Assembly (NCBI GenBank): GCA_026125285.1 | Contig: JAHCLO010000007.1 | Span: 1 to 64,000 of the forward strand | Source of the DNA: Verrucomicrobiia bacterium | GTDB taxonomy: Bacteria > Verrucomicrobiota > Verrucomicrobiia > Limisphaerales > JADLHS01 | Length of the DNA stretch: 64,000 nt | Reading direction: 5' to 3' | In this document: positions 20,858 to 30,291 of the stretch, in pieces | Layout of the letters: every line of letters begins with the position of its first letter | Numbering within the stretch: the stretch's first letter is position 1 | Notes under the pieces: generated by a model | Database searches by the model: none | What the model was told of the DNA's origin: nothing | Seen by the model: only the letters and a program-made list of their open reading frames with translations | Made by a program: the position numbers and the translations under genes

Positions 20858-21520
20858 CTACACCCCGTCGAGCAAGTCCCGCCCACCGCGCAATTTGACC
20901 ATCGCGTCGGTGAACGAACTGACGCCGAGCTTTTCGTAGATGTTGCGGAAGTGGTTCTTCACCGTATTGACGGCGATGCCGAGCGACATCGAGATTTCGC
21001 CGTGTTGTCGGCCGCGGGCGGCCAGTCGAAGCACTTCCCACTCGCGCGCCGTCAGGCCGAATTCCGCCGGGGCGCTGCTGGCTTGACGCCGCTGAAAGTA
21101 TTCGACCACGCGGCGGGCCACGGCCGGGCTCATGATGGCCCCGCCGGCCAGAACGTCTTCGACGTTGGCGACGAGCTCCGACGTTGAACCGCCCTTCAGG
21201 ATGTAGCCGGACGCGCCGGCCTCCAGCGCGCTCACGATCTCTTCGGGGCTGTCCACCACGGTGAGCATGATGATGGGGACTTTGGGCAGAGCCTTTTTGA
21301 GCTGGGGAATCGCAGCAGTACCGGAGGTTCCCGGCAGCAGCAGGTCCAGCAGCACGATGTTCACCTGCGCGCCGGGAATGTTGCGCAGTGCCTGGGCCGC
21401 GTCAGCACATTCCGCCACCACCCGCCAGCCGGCCCGCGCGTTTAAGGCGCAGACGATCGCACGGCGGAATTCGGCGCGATCCTCGACGACTGCAATACGA
21501 ACTTCTGGATTCACTGACAA
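20858..21520 (-). CDS. NarL/FixJ-type response regulator
   Basis: A 220-residue two-domain regulator. The receiver domain (1-120) has the acidic pair near residues 13-14, phosphoacceptor Asp59 in IVLLDLLLPG, and the conserved Thr/Lys positions in IIMLTVVDS and GYILKGGS. A LuxR-type helix-turn-helix follows (LTAREWEVLRLAARG through NTVKNHFRNIYEKLGV). It lies 57 bases downstream of the propeller sensor kinase on the same strand, so the two form a two-component system. Confidence 0.93.
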   Translation of the reverse strand: MSVNPEVRIAVVEDRAEFRRAIVCALNARAGWRVVAECADAAQALRNIPGAQVNIVLLDLLLPGTSGTAAIPQLKKALPKVPIIMLTVVDSPEEIVSALEAGASGYILKGGSTSELVANVEDVLAGGAIMSPAVARRVVEYFQRRQASSAPAEFGLTAREWEVLRLAARGRQHGEISMSLGIAVNTVKNHFRNIYEKLGVSSFTDAMVKLRGGRDLLDGV

Positions 21521-21577
21521 CGTTGGAATTCAAGCAGAAACGGGGACTTGAAGCAAGCCAGCGCAAGCCGCGCGCGT

Positions 21578-24500
21578 TCATTTCGTGTGATTTAGCGGAA
21601 CGACGATTTCCACTTCCGTTCCTTGGCCGGGCGCAGACTTGATCTGGCATCGCCCGCCCAAACTCTCGCTGCGCAACTGAAAGTTACTGAGGCCGATATG
21701 TTCAGGCAACGGCCCGTGTGCGCCGCCGCTGGCAGGGCGATTTGGCACCGGGTCAAGCGCCGACAATTCAAACCCGCACCCGTCGTCGCACACCGTCAGC
21801 ACAAGTTGAGAGCCGTCAACTCGGAGACGGATCGTGACGTGCCTGGCCTGGGCGTGCTGAGTGATATTGCGCAGTGCCTCTTTGAACATGGCGGCCACCT
21901 CCTGGCGCAGGTGGCTCGCGATGGGGACGGCTGGAATCGTTTCGGACAAATCCAGATCCAGTTTCAATCCCGCTGTGCCAAGGTAGCGGCTGCCGAAGTT
22001 GCTGATGAAATCGGCCAGACTGGGCAGGGTGTCGTTGCCGGGGTGGACCGACCAGATCAGGTCGTTGAGTTCGCGGAGCGTTTCCCGCGCCCGCTGGTGG
22101 GCGGCATCGTTCTCCCCCGAAGCCAGGGCCACGCTCGCCAGTTGGGCGCCCAAATGATCGTGCATGTCCCGGGCAATGCGACGGCGTTCGGATTCGAGCG
22201 CCTGGACGCGCTCAACTCTGGAACGTCGGCGTTCACGTCGAGTTCGCCACAGGATCAATCCCGCGACGGTGGCGATCACCGCGCCTCCGGCTGAACCGTA
22301 AAATGTTCCCGTCTGCCAAAAGAAGGGAAGAATTGAGAAGGCGAAGGTTGCGTCGCGCTCACTCCAACTGCCTTCAGAATTGCACGCTTGAACGCGGAAC
22401 AGATATTTCCCCGGGCCGAGATTCGCATAGACCGCGCGGCGTGAGGTGCTCGATTCGCGCCAACCACGGTCAACACCCTCCAGGCGGTAACGCAGCCGCA
22501 CCTTCTGCGGCGCGCGCAGACTCGGGCTGGTAAAATGGATGTCCAGATGTCGGCCACTGCCGGGTGGAAGACGCGCCGCTTCGTCCGGCTGTAGGGTCTT
22601 GTCACCGGTGACGATGCTCTCGATGAAGACTTGTGGCGCAGGAATGTGGGTTGGGCAATCGGCGGGGTCCACGACCGATAGACCACTTCGCGTCGCGAAC
22701 CAGAGACGGCCATCCCGTCCCTTCGCGGCAACCGGCCTCGCGCCGTCTGAGATACCGAGACTCACCAAACCATCCTGAGCGTCGAAGTGGGCCACAGCGG
22801 GTTGCGCAGCCCGGTTCTCCAGCCATTGATCCAGCTCGCTTCGAGCGACACGTGAAATCCCCGCACCATGCGCCAGCCAAAGGCGCTGGAATTCATCTTC
22901 GAGAATCCCGTGAATTGGCCCTTGCGGAACACTCGATGCCGGCTCAAAGGCGAAACATCGTCCATTGCGGTAGAGGCACAGGCCGGATTCGGTGCCGATC
23001 CACAGTTGATCGTCTGCGTCGAGATGCAGGGAACGCACATCGTCGTGTGAAAGACCGTCCTGGCGGGTAAACACGCGAATGCCCTCGACGCCCAAACGAA
23101 TGAGACCCTTGCCTTTCGTTCCAACCCAGAGATGGTTCTCCTGATCTTCCTGCAATGCGAGGACATCTGTGTGGTCGAACGCTTCGATTCTTTCCGGAGG
23201 GACATTTTCGGTAACACGGTACAGCCCGTTGGCTGTGCCCAGCAGGACGGTGCCGTTTCGCAGCGCGTGGATGACCTGGACCTGTCCGACTTCGGAAAAT
23301 TGTGGATCAATCGGAAGGAGCAGGCGTGGGTCGTTTTCTGATAACGGCGGTTCGAAAACACCTCCTAAAGGAAAGCCGGCCCACATCTTTCCCGTGGGGA
23401 GAACGGCCGCAGTGTTGATGGGCGGGGGTTGCTCGCGCTGCAGATTGCGAACCTCGGAAAACCTGAGATTCCTGCCATCCCATCGGATGAAAGCTCGATC
23501 GTTCGCGAACCAAATGCTTCCGTCCGGACCTTCCGTTACCCACCGGATCGAGTTCCAACCTATATCCGGATGGAATGTCAGAGTGCTGAAAACCCTGGGG
23601 CGCAGCCGAAACAACCCTTGATGTCGTGTGCCAATCCATAACGCGCCTTCCGCATCCACCGTGATACAGAGCGAATCGCCAATTTCCTCGGCGAGGTGGG
23701 TCGCTTTCGTAACTCCCGGTTCCGATACGAGCCGGATCAATCCTGATCTGGAAGGTCTGGTTGCCCAAACGATGCCGTCTTTAGTTTCAGCAAACGAAGC
23801 CAGTGCGAGAAATCGAAAGGAGTTCTGATCCGCGTCGAGAATCCGTTTGGGTTGTGCGGTGGGCGACTCGATCCACCAGCCGCCATCGGAGGTTCCGACC
23901 CAGAGCTTTTTATCACGATCCACCAGCAGTCCGGCGACAGAGACGTGGTCACCGAGACGATGCCCCGCACGCTGGATCGGGCCAGTGACGTCTCCCTCGT
24001 TTAGATCAAGACAGTATAGTCCGCTCAGGCATCCCACCCATAACCGATCCTGCGGCCCTTCCGTTAGCGAGAGTACCCGGTCTTCGGATTCCAGTTTGAA
24101 CTTAGCCTCCCAGGCAATCGCCTGACCATCCCAGACACCAACCTTTTCCTTGGCGCCGAACCAGAATCCGCCGGCAGTCCGTGGCGTGAAGCACAGAATC
24201 TGTTTTTCTATCAGACTTTCCTGGCCGGCGAAACGAACAAAGCGATCCTCATCGCGGCACAGGAGTCCACCACGAGCTCCAATCCAAAGCCGCTTTTGTT
24301 CATCTTCATGGAGTGCGCGGATATTGGATCCGGTGTCCGCCATCTCCGGCACATTGCTTTCATCAAATACTGTGAAGCGCAGCCCATCGAAGCGCGCCAG
24401 CCCCGCCACCGTGCCGACCCAGAGATACCCATCGCTGGTTTGCAACAGGGCGTTGACCTTGTTGGCGGGCAGGCCGCCCTGTGTGGTCCAGTTATCAAGC

Positions 24501-24829
24501 TGGTATTGAGGACGGAACGGGCGCGGCGGAGCGCTGTCAGTCAAAGTCGGGGGTGTGCGCGGGCCGCCCGCCTGGCTCGCCAGCGAAGCCGGTGAAGGCA
24601 GATTGGTCTGGAAAACGATGTTGGTCACCAGTCCGCCGTAAGAAAATGATCTGATGCTCTCCCGCTGTATCTGGATGCCGTCCCGGAGTGTTCGATCCTC
24701 GCCGTACCAAAACAGCGATACTTGGAATGGAGCGTCATTGCTTTCCCATTTTAACGAGTGATCCACAGCGGCGAAGCCTGACGGGCGGGCATACGCCCAG
24801 ATCAAGGCAGCAAAAAGGCCGCAAGCCAT
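21578..24829 (-). CDS. two-component propeller sensor histidine kinase
   Basis: A 1083-residue membrane sensor. A signal peptide or anchor at MACGLFAALIWAYA is followed by two seven-bladed propeller-type repeat regions (repeats such as TSDGYLWVGTVAGLARFDG and EDEQKRLWIGARGGLL). Then come a Y_Y_Y domain (KVRLRYRLEGVDRGWRES) and one transmembrane span (YGSAGGAVIATVAGLILW). Next are a HisKA_3 domain with the phosphoacceptor histidine in ARDMHDHLGAQLAS and a HATPase domain with CDDGCGFEL. The start at 24829 is supported by an AGGAAG ribosome-binding site 9 bases upstream; the frame remains open to 25066. The partner is the adjacent NarL-type regulator. The ligand is unknown. Confidence 0.9.
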   Translation of the reverse strand: MACGLFAALIWAYARPSGFAAVDHSLKWESNDAPFQVSLFWYGEDRTLRDGIQIQRESIRSFSYGGLVTNIVFQTNLPSPASLASQAGGPRTPPTLTDSAPPRPFRPQYQLDNWTTQGGLPANKVNALLQTSDGYLWVGTVAGLARFDGLRFTVFDESNVPEMADTGSNIRALHEDEQKRLWIGARGGLLCRDEDRFVRFAGQESLIEKQILCFTPRTAGGFWFGAKEKVGVWDGQAIAWEAKFKLESEDRVLSLTEGPQDRLWVGCLSGLYCLDLNEGDVTGPIQRAGHRLGDHVSVAGLLVDRDKKLWVGTSDGGWWIESPTAQPKRILDADQNSFRFLALASFAETKDGIVWATRPSRSGLIRLVSEPGVTKATHLAEEIGDSLCITVDAEGALWIGTRHQGLFRLRPRVFSTLTFHPDIGWNSIRWVTEGPDGSIWFANDRAFIRWDGRNLRFSEVRNLQREQPPPINTAAVLPTGKMWAGFPLGGVFEPPLSENDPRLLLPIDPQFSEVGQVQVIHALRNGTVLLGTANGLYRVTENVPPERIEAFDHTDVLALQEDQENHLWVGTKGKGLIRLGVEGIRVFTRQDGLSHDDVRSLHLDADDQLWIGTESGLCLYRNGRCFAFEPASSVPQGPIHGILEDEFQRLWLAHGAGISRVARSELDQWLENRAAQPAVAHFDAQDGLVSLGISDGARPVAAKGRDGRLWFATRSGLSVVDPADCPTHIPAPQVFIESIVTGDKTLQPDEAARLPPGSGRHLDIHFTSPSLRAPQKVRLRYRLEGVDRGWRESSTSRRAVYANLGPGKYLFRVQACNSEGSWSERDATFAFSILPFFWQTGTFYGSAGGAVIATVAGLILWRTRRERRRSRVERVQALESERRRIARDMHDHLGAQLASVALASGENDAAHQRARETLRELNDLIWSVHPGNDTLPSLADFISNFGSRYLGTAGLKLDLDLSETIPAVPIASHLRQEVAAMFKEALRNITQHAQARHVTIRLRVDGSQLVLTVCDDGCGFELSALDPVPNRPASGGAHGPLPEHIGLSNFQLRSESLGGRCQIKSAPGQGTEVEIVVPLNHTK

Positions 24830-25298
24830 TGCGTGCAGCTTCCTCCGCGCACCAAATGAACAGGACCATGCGCCGTGCTGCTTCCACTTGTTTCTTGCGC
24901 CAAGCAATTGTTTCCTTTCCGGACTTGCCTTCGGATGAGTTTTTGCATCCATAACAAACCGCCAGCTTGAAATGGTCCGAGCATCTCCCATTGGCCCATA
25001 CAGGTGCTTTGCGATCGGGAATCTTAGCATCAAGATATGCGTGCGCGTATGCGGGAACAATCCCATTTAGCGTCCTTTCCTCAACCGGGGCGCATCCTGA
25101 CGGCGCTACCATTACTCGGCGAACGAGAGCTGGTCACAACGGTGGTCTTGGCGCGCTTTCTTCAGGATGGGTTACTGAGGCTAGTTTGGCTGGCAATGTT
25201 TGGCTTGATCACGGCCGATGATGGAGTCAGAGTTCCGCATCAACACCAGCAATATCATGCACACGTTCCTTCTCTCACCATCAGCTCCAGAAACCGTA
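24830..25298. other. divergent intergenic region
   Basis: About 470 bases between the chosen starts of the sensor kinase (minus) and the exported protein (plus). It must hold both promoters. Part may be coding if the kinase starts at 24952 or 25066, or the exported protein at 25218 or 25257. I see no clear operator or repeat. Confidence 0.4.
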
Positions 25299-26108
25299 AT
25301 GTTCCCTGCGCTCCGGGTACGTTTTAGGCGGACGGGGTTACTCGGGCTCCTCAGCCTGCTCTTGTGTTCACCAACCGTCTTTGCCCAAGTCGCGCTGAGT
25401 CCGGTGGCCATCGCAGGTTCGGACCTCGAAGCGTACGCAGCGTCCACCCCCTTCACCAACATGATCAACCACTCGGGAGTGACGGTGCCGTTTGTGAGCG
25501 GGGCCACCAATTTTGACGCCTATTTCGCGGACCCCGTGTCCGCCTACGCCAATGCCAATTATGTCAACAACTGGCAAAGCGAAGTGTCATTCGACCTGCC
25601 GCTCACCGGGTACGTGGATTTCGATCTTGGGGCGATGTACTCACTCAACAAGATGGCGATCTGGAATGTGACTGTCGAAAACGTGACGGTCACGGTTTTC
25701 GAGGAGTTGAACCGTCCCGGCCAGGTGACGGGGAATTTTACCCTGCCGAATCATTGGTACAATCCCTTCAGTTATTCGGTGAGTATTCTCGATTTCGGCG
25801 GGGTGTATCCGGGGCGGTACGTCCGTCTGACGATCAACTCGGCCTACAAGTATTCCGCCAGTGATAACTTCACTTATGCCATCATTGGGGAAGTGGTGAT
25901 GTCCGCGTCGCCACTGGTGCAGTTGCCGTCTCTGACGATAACACGCGACCAGAACGGAGGCGTTGTGGTCACGTTCACCGGCACCCTCCAGTCTGCCGCC
26001 AGCCTGAATGGAGATTTTGTTGATGTGCCGGGTAATCCACAAGGGACTTACACCATCCCAAAGGCAAGCCTGGGGGCCGCGGAATTTTTCCGGGCCCGGA
26101 ACGATTGA
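25299..26108 (+). CDS. exported protein with discoidin-like beta-sandwich
   Basis: A 269-residue secreted protein. The start MFPALRVRFRR is chosen because it gives a good signal peptide (GLLGLLSLLLCSPTVFAQ, cleavage after FAQ). In-frame ATGs at 25218 and 25257 are alternatives. The mature part contains VDFDLGAMYSLNKMAIWN and GRYVRLTINSAYKYS, the pattern of F5/8 type C (discoidin) carbohydrate-binding folds. The end (AASLNGDFVDVPG to FFRARND) resembles the C-terminal Ig-like tails of verrucomicrobial exported proteins. The family call is tentative. Confidence 0.55.
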   Translation: MFPALRVRFRRTGLLGLLSLLLCSPTVFAQVALSPVAIAGSDLEAYAASTPFTNMINHSGVTVPFVSGATNFDAYFADPVSAYANANYVNNWQSEVSFDLPLTGYVDFDLGAMYSLNKMAIWNVTVENVTVTVFEELNRPGQVTGNFTLPNHWYNPFSYSVSILDFGGVYPGRYVRLTINSAYKYSASDNFTYAIIGEVVMSASPLVQLPSLTITRDQNGGVVVTFTGTLQSAASLNGDFVDVPGNPQGTYTIPKASLGAAEFFRARND

Positions 26109-26298
26109 AGGCAAATGAAGCCGATCCATCCTTTTGGGAGTTCCTCCAGCCAGCGAGTGCGAGCGGTTCGCAAGCGGTCGAGCCAATTTGCGGCCTTTGC
26201 TCACCCGGCTTCTGGGATGGCGGGGAATCGCGCGTGTCCAGCGATGCGGTGAGACGTAAGCGTTGCCAAACGCCCGGCCCCATGCCTAATTTGATGCC

Positions 26299-28143
26299 AT
26301 GAAACGTCTGTTTTCAGTAGTGGTGCTGGCGCTGGTGGTGGCGGTGATGCCGGGGCACGCCCAATCCACCGATGAACAATACGTCCGCATCTACAATCTC
26401 ATGCAGCAAGGCGAGGCGCTGGAGAATCTCGGCGAAGCCGCCCGGGCGCTGGCCAAATACCGCGAGGCCCACACCGCGCTACAGGGATTGCAGCGGGGCA
26501 ACCCGCAATGGAAACCCAATGTCGTCAGTTTCCGCCTCAATTATCTCGCGGGCAGAATCGAAGGGCTGGCGGCCAAAGTGCAGGGAACTCTCCCAACGCC
26601 CTCCCTGGCGCCGGGTGAAACCGCGCCGCCCACGCGTCCTTCGTCCGTGCCACCCACCGTAACGCCGGAGATGGCCAATCGCCTGGCGGCGCTGGAATCC
26701 GAAGTGCAGCGATTGCACGCGGACAAATCGTTGCTGGAGCAGAAACTCAAGGAGGCACTGGCGACCCGGCCCGCCGCCGTGGATCCGCAGGAGCTGGCGA
26801 AAACACAGGAGCAGAATCAGGCCCTGCTCAAGGAGGTCGAATTGCTCAAGGCCAGCCTGGAACGGGATCCGCCCCGCCCGGCCGAAGGCGCTGACGCGCG
26901 CGTGCTGGAAGCGGCCAAACAGGCCCTGGCGGAGGCCAACCGCAAACTCGCCGAACAAACCGAAGCTACCGGCCGGTTGAGCCGGGAGAATGAATCCATG
27001 CAGACACGCCTGCGCACGTTGATGGCGAGCGCCGAAGCCGCCGACGCTTTGCGCGTCGAGAATGAGTTGCTGAAGAAACAGGTGGCCGAATTGCGGCCCG
27101 GCGCACCTGCCATCAGCCCCAGCGAGGACCTGGCTTCCCAACTCGCCGCCGCCGAGGCACGGCTGGCGGCAATGCAGTCGGATGCCGAGATTCTGCGGCT
27201 GGAAAAGACCGCGCTCCAGAATCGCGTGAAACAACTTTCCGGAGCGCCTGTGGCCACTTCTCTCATTCCACCGCCTGCGTCGGGCGACGAAGCGGACCGC
27301 ATCCGGCGGCTGGAATTGGAGCGCGACGAGATACAGCGCAAGCTCGACACGGCCAATCGCGAACTTTATGGCCGCCGGGGCCGGGAGGTTGCGGGCCGGG
27401 TGGATGAGCTTTCCAACGAAGTCGCCGCGCTCCGCGCGCGAGTGCAGGTTTTTGAAGCGCGCGCCGTGCCCTATACCGCGGAGGAACTGGCGTTGATGCA
27501 GCCGGCGCGTTCCGTGCTGGCCACGGCGGAGCCCGGCGCCGGCAAGCGGGCCTTGAGCGAACTGCCGGAAGCCGCCCGCCCGCTCGTGCTGGAAGCCCAA
27601 CGCCATTTCACCAATCGGGAATTTGACAAGGCCGAGGAGAAGTATCTCGAAATCCTCCGGCGCGATCCCCGCAACGTCAGCGCCTTGGGCAACCTGGCCG
27701 CCATTCAACTGGAGTTGAATCATCTGGCGGACGCGGAGCAGACGCTCAACCAGGCGTTGGTGGTTGCTCCGGATGATTCCCACAGCCTCGCAACGCTGGG
27801 CCTCTTGAAGTTTCGCCAGGAGAATTATGACGAAGCCTTGGACGTGCTGAACCGCGCGGCGAAGCTTGAACCGCAGAATCCTGAAATTCAGAATCTGATT
27901 GGCCTGTCGTTGAGCCACAAGGGACTGCGCGGTCCGGCGGAAACCGCCCTGCGCAAGGCCATCCAACTCAATCCCGGCTACAGCGCGGCGCACAACAATC
28001 TGGCGGTGATTTATCTCTCGCAACAGCCGCCCATGGTCGCGCTCGCACGCTGGCATTATCAAAGAGCGATAGCGGGCGGCCACCCGCGCAACGACGAACT
28101 CGAGCGATTGCTGGATCAGAAATCGGCGGACGCGACCAAGTAA
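26299..28143 (+). CDS. exported coiled-coil/TPR protein
   Basis: A 614-residue protein with a signal peptide (MKRLFSVVVLALVVAVMPGHA). Residues 120-400 are a long, heptad-rich coiled coil, broken by Pro-rich linkers (TLPTPSLAPGETAPPTRPSS). The C-terminal 190 residues hold about five TPR units (NREFDKAEEKYLEILRRDPR, HLADAEQTLNQALVVAPDD, NYDEALDVLNRAAKLEPQN, RGPAETALRKAIQLNPG). It probably acts as a periplasmic scaffold. There is no enzymatic motif. Confidence 0.8.
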   Translation: MKRLFSVVVLALVVAVMPGHAQSTDEQYVRIYNLMQQGEALENLGEAARALAKYREAHTALQGLQRGNPQWKPNVVSFRLNYLAGRIEGLAAKVQGTLPTPSLAPGETAPPTRPSSVPPTVTPEMANRLAALESEVQRLHADKSLLEQKLKEALATRPAAVDPQELAKTQEQNQALLKEVELLKASLERDPPRPAEGADARVLEAAKQALAEANRKLAEQTEATGRLSRENESMQTRLRTLMASAEAADALRVENELLKKQVAELRPGAPAISPSEDLASQLAAAEARLAAMQSDAEILRLEKTALQNRVKQLSGAPVATSLIPPPASGDEADRIRRLELERDEIQRKLDTANRELYGRRGREVAGRVDELSNEVAALRARVQVFEARAVPYTAEELALMQPARSVLATAEPGAGKRALSELPEAARPLVLEAQRHFTNREFDKAEEKYLEILRRDPRNVSALGNLAAIQLELNHLADAEQTLNQALVVAPDDSHSLATLGLLKFRQENYDEALDVLNRAAKLEPQNPEIQNLIGLSLSHKGLRGPAETALRKAIQLNPGYSAAHNNLAVIYLSQQPPMVALARWHYQRAIAGGHPRNDELERLLDQKSADATK

Positions 28144-28277
28144 GCGGCCAGACTCTGGCGGCTTCCAGGCAGAGTTCGTGACCTTGGCTGGTGCCGGAAG
28201 GGCTCACAATGAGATGCCGTCGTGTAGCGTCCATGATGATCGGGCGCATGGAATCCAGTTGAACTGGCCGCTGGAAT

Positions 28278-29576
28278 CTACTCGTGTCGTAGCGCCTCCA
28301 CCGGGTCCATCTGCGCGGCGCGAAGAGCGGGATAAATCCCAAAGACCACGCCCACGAGTGCCGAGATGCTGAACGCCAGCACGGGCGACCAGAGCGTAAT
28401 GATGGTTTTCATCCCCGCGGTCTGGGTGACGATGTAGGGAATCGAAACGCCCAGCAGAACGCCGATCACACCGCCGGCGCCGGCGAGCAACACGGTTTCC
28501 ACCAGGAATTGAGTGATGATGTCGCGTCGTCTGGCGCCCAACGCGCGGCGGATGCCAATTTCGCGGGTGCGCTCGGTGACACTGGCGAGCATGATGTTCA
28601 TGATGCCAATGCCGCCCACGAGCAGGGAAATCGCTGCGATGGAGCCGAGCACGATGTTGAAAATCCGTTTGGTGTGTTCCGCCTGCTTGAGCATTTCCAG
28701 CGGCACGTCAATGGCGTAGTCCTTTCGCTTGTGATTGCGCTCCAGGATGGTTTTGACGGCCTCGGCGACGCCCAGGACTTCCTCGAGCGAAGCGACTTTG
28801 ACGGTCGCTTCGTGGAGTTGAACGCGCTCGGCTTCAAACGCGCCCGCCCGCCGGCGCATCAGCACTTCTCCATAGCGCATCCGGGCGGTTTCCAGCGGGA
28901 TAAACATGCGTTGCGCGATGGGTTTGTCCGTCGCCGCCGTTTCACCGCTCTGCGGTTCGGCCCCGCGCGGCTCCATGATGCCGATGACCTGGTAATAGTT
29001 CGCGCCCACGCGCACGTGTTTGCCGAGCGGAGAATCCATCGGAAACAAACCGGGCACCATTTCGGCGCCCAGGACGCAAACGCTCGTTTGGGAATCCATG
29101 TCGAGGTCCGTGAAGAAACGCCCCTCGGCGACGCGGTGGTTGCGCATTTCGGGATACCACGGCACGGTGCCGACGACTTCGCAGTCCACGCGGCGGCTGA
29201 TGTTCCAGGCGTACTCGCGGATGTTGCGCGAGGGCAGCACCACGGTGACGCCGGGGATCGTCGCGCGGATGGCTTTCACGTCCTTGTAAGTGAGGCCGTA
29301 TTGCAGAACGATGCTCTGGCTGCCCTTGTCAGATACCTTCTGCTCCTCCGGCGGTTTGACACTTCGCAAAATGATGTTCTGGCTGCCCAGGCTCTTGATG
29401 CGTTCCTGGGCCTCAAAACTCGCGCCTTCGCCGATAGCCAGCATCGCAATTACGGAGCACACGCCGAACACAATGCCCAGCACGGTCAACAGTGACCGCA
29501 GACGGTGCAACCAAAGGCTTTTCACCCCCAGCCGCACGGCGCGCCGAAGTCGGGCAAGGGAAAGGGTGCGGATCAT
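28278..29576 (-). CDS. MacB-like ABC transporter permease
   Basis: A 432-residue permease with the MacB/FtsX topology. It has one N-terminal span ([19 protein letters not shown]), a 230-residue periplasmic domain, and three C-terminal spans ([56 protein letters not shown]). The [19 protein letters not shown] coupling segment is typical. It is the last gene of a tolC-macA-ATPase-permease operon, overlapping the ATPase gene by 4 bases. Its role is export driven by ATP through mechanotransmission. Confidence 0.93.
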   Translation of the reverse strand: MIRTLSLARLRRAVRLGVKSLWLHRLRSLLTVLGIVFGVCSVIAMLAIGEGASFEAQERIKSLGSQNIILRSVKPPEEQKVSDKGSQSIVLQYGLTYKDVKAIRATIPGVTVVLPSRNIREYAWNISRRVDCEVVGTVPWYPEMRNHRVAEGRFFTDLDMDSQTSVCVLGAEMVPGLFPMDSPLGKHVRVGANYYQVIGIMEPRGAEPQSGETAATDKPIAQRMFIPLETARMRYGEVLMRRRAGAFEAERVQLHEATVKVASLEEVLGVAEAVKTILERNHKRKDYAIDVPLEMLKQAEHTKRIFNIVLGSIAAISLLVGGIGIMNIMLASVTERTREIGIRRALGARRRDIITQFLVETVLLAGAGGVIGVLLGVSIPYIVTQTAGMKTIITLWSPVLAFSISALVGVVFGIYPALRAAQMDPVEALRHE

Positions 29577-30277
29577 AAGCGAGGGGCCGATTCGCTGCGC
29601 ACATCGCTCTCAATTTGGCCGTCGCGCAACCGGATGGCGCGCCGGGCATGTTGCGACACGCTGGTGTCGTGAGTGACCAGGATGAGCGTTTTGCCCTGGG
29701 CGTTCAGTTCGTCGAAGAGCTTCAGAATTTCCGCGCCGGACGTGGAATCAAGATTCCCGGTAGGTTCATCGGCCAGGATGACGAGCGGATCGTTCACCAG
29801 CGCGCGGGCGATGGCCACCCGCTGCTGCTGGCCGCCGGAGAGTTCAAACGGCTTGTGTTCAAGCCGGTCCTCCAATCCTACGCGCGCCGCCAGTCGCCGG
29901 GCAATCGCACGGCTCTCGTCCTCGGGCCGGTCCTGGTAGTAAAGCGGAATCTCAATGTTCTCCAGGACGGTGAGTTGCTGGATCAGATTGTAGCTCTGGA
30001 AAACAAACCCCAGCCGCGCGCCGCGCACGGAGGAAAGTTCATCATCATTCATCTGCGAAACGTCGTCGCCGCCCAACCAGTAACGCCCGGCGGTGGGCCG
30101 GTCCAAACAGCCGAGCAGATTGAGCAAGGTGGATTTGCCGCAGCCGGACGGTCCCATGATGCTGAGATAATCGCCGGCCTCGATGCCAAAGGTGACGCCC
30201 CGCAGGGCTGCCACCGTTACCGGTCCCATCCGGTAGTCTTTCCGGACATTGTCGAATTGAACAATCGGTGCGGACAC
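29573..30277 (-). CDS. MacB/LolD-type ABC transporter ATP-binding protein
   Basis: A 234-residue ATPase with all catalytic motifs: Walker [11 protein letters not shown]-loop, signature [15 protein letters not shown], Walker [13 protein letters not shown] and the switch histidine in VTHD. The length is typical for the separate ATPase of this exporter class. It overlaps the permease by 4 bases and starts 14 bases after the membrane-fusion gene, so these are co-translated partners. Confidence 0.95.
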   Translation of the reverse strand: MSAPIVQFDNVRKDYRMGPVTVAALRGVTFGIEAGDYLSIMGPSGCGKSTLLNLLGCLDRPTAGRYWLGGDDVSQMNDDELSSVRGARLGFVFQSYNLIQQLTVLENIEIPLYYQDRPEDESRAIARRLAARVGLEDRLEHKPFELSGGQQQRVAIARALVNDPLVILADEPTGNLDSTSGAEILKLFDELNAQGKTLILVTHDTSVSQHARRAIRLRDGQIESDVRSESAPRL

Positions 30278-30291
30278 AAAGGGTGAGGGCT

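Noticed and set aside
26479-28083. A 534-codon minus-strand frame opposite the coiled-coil/TPR gene
   Set aside because: Composition typical of antisense to helical, Glu/Ala-rich coding sequence; no domain, no signal, and the opposite strand clearly encodes TPR repeats.
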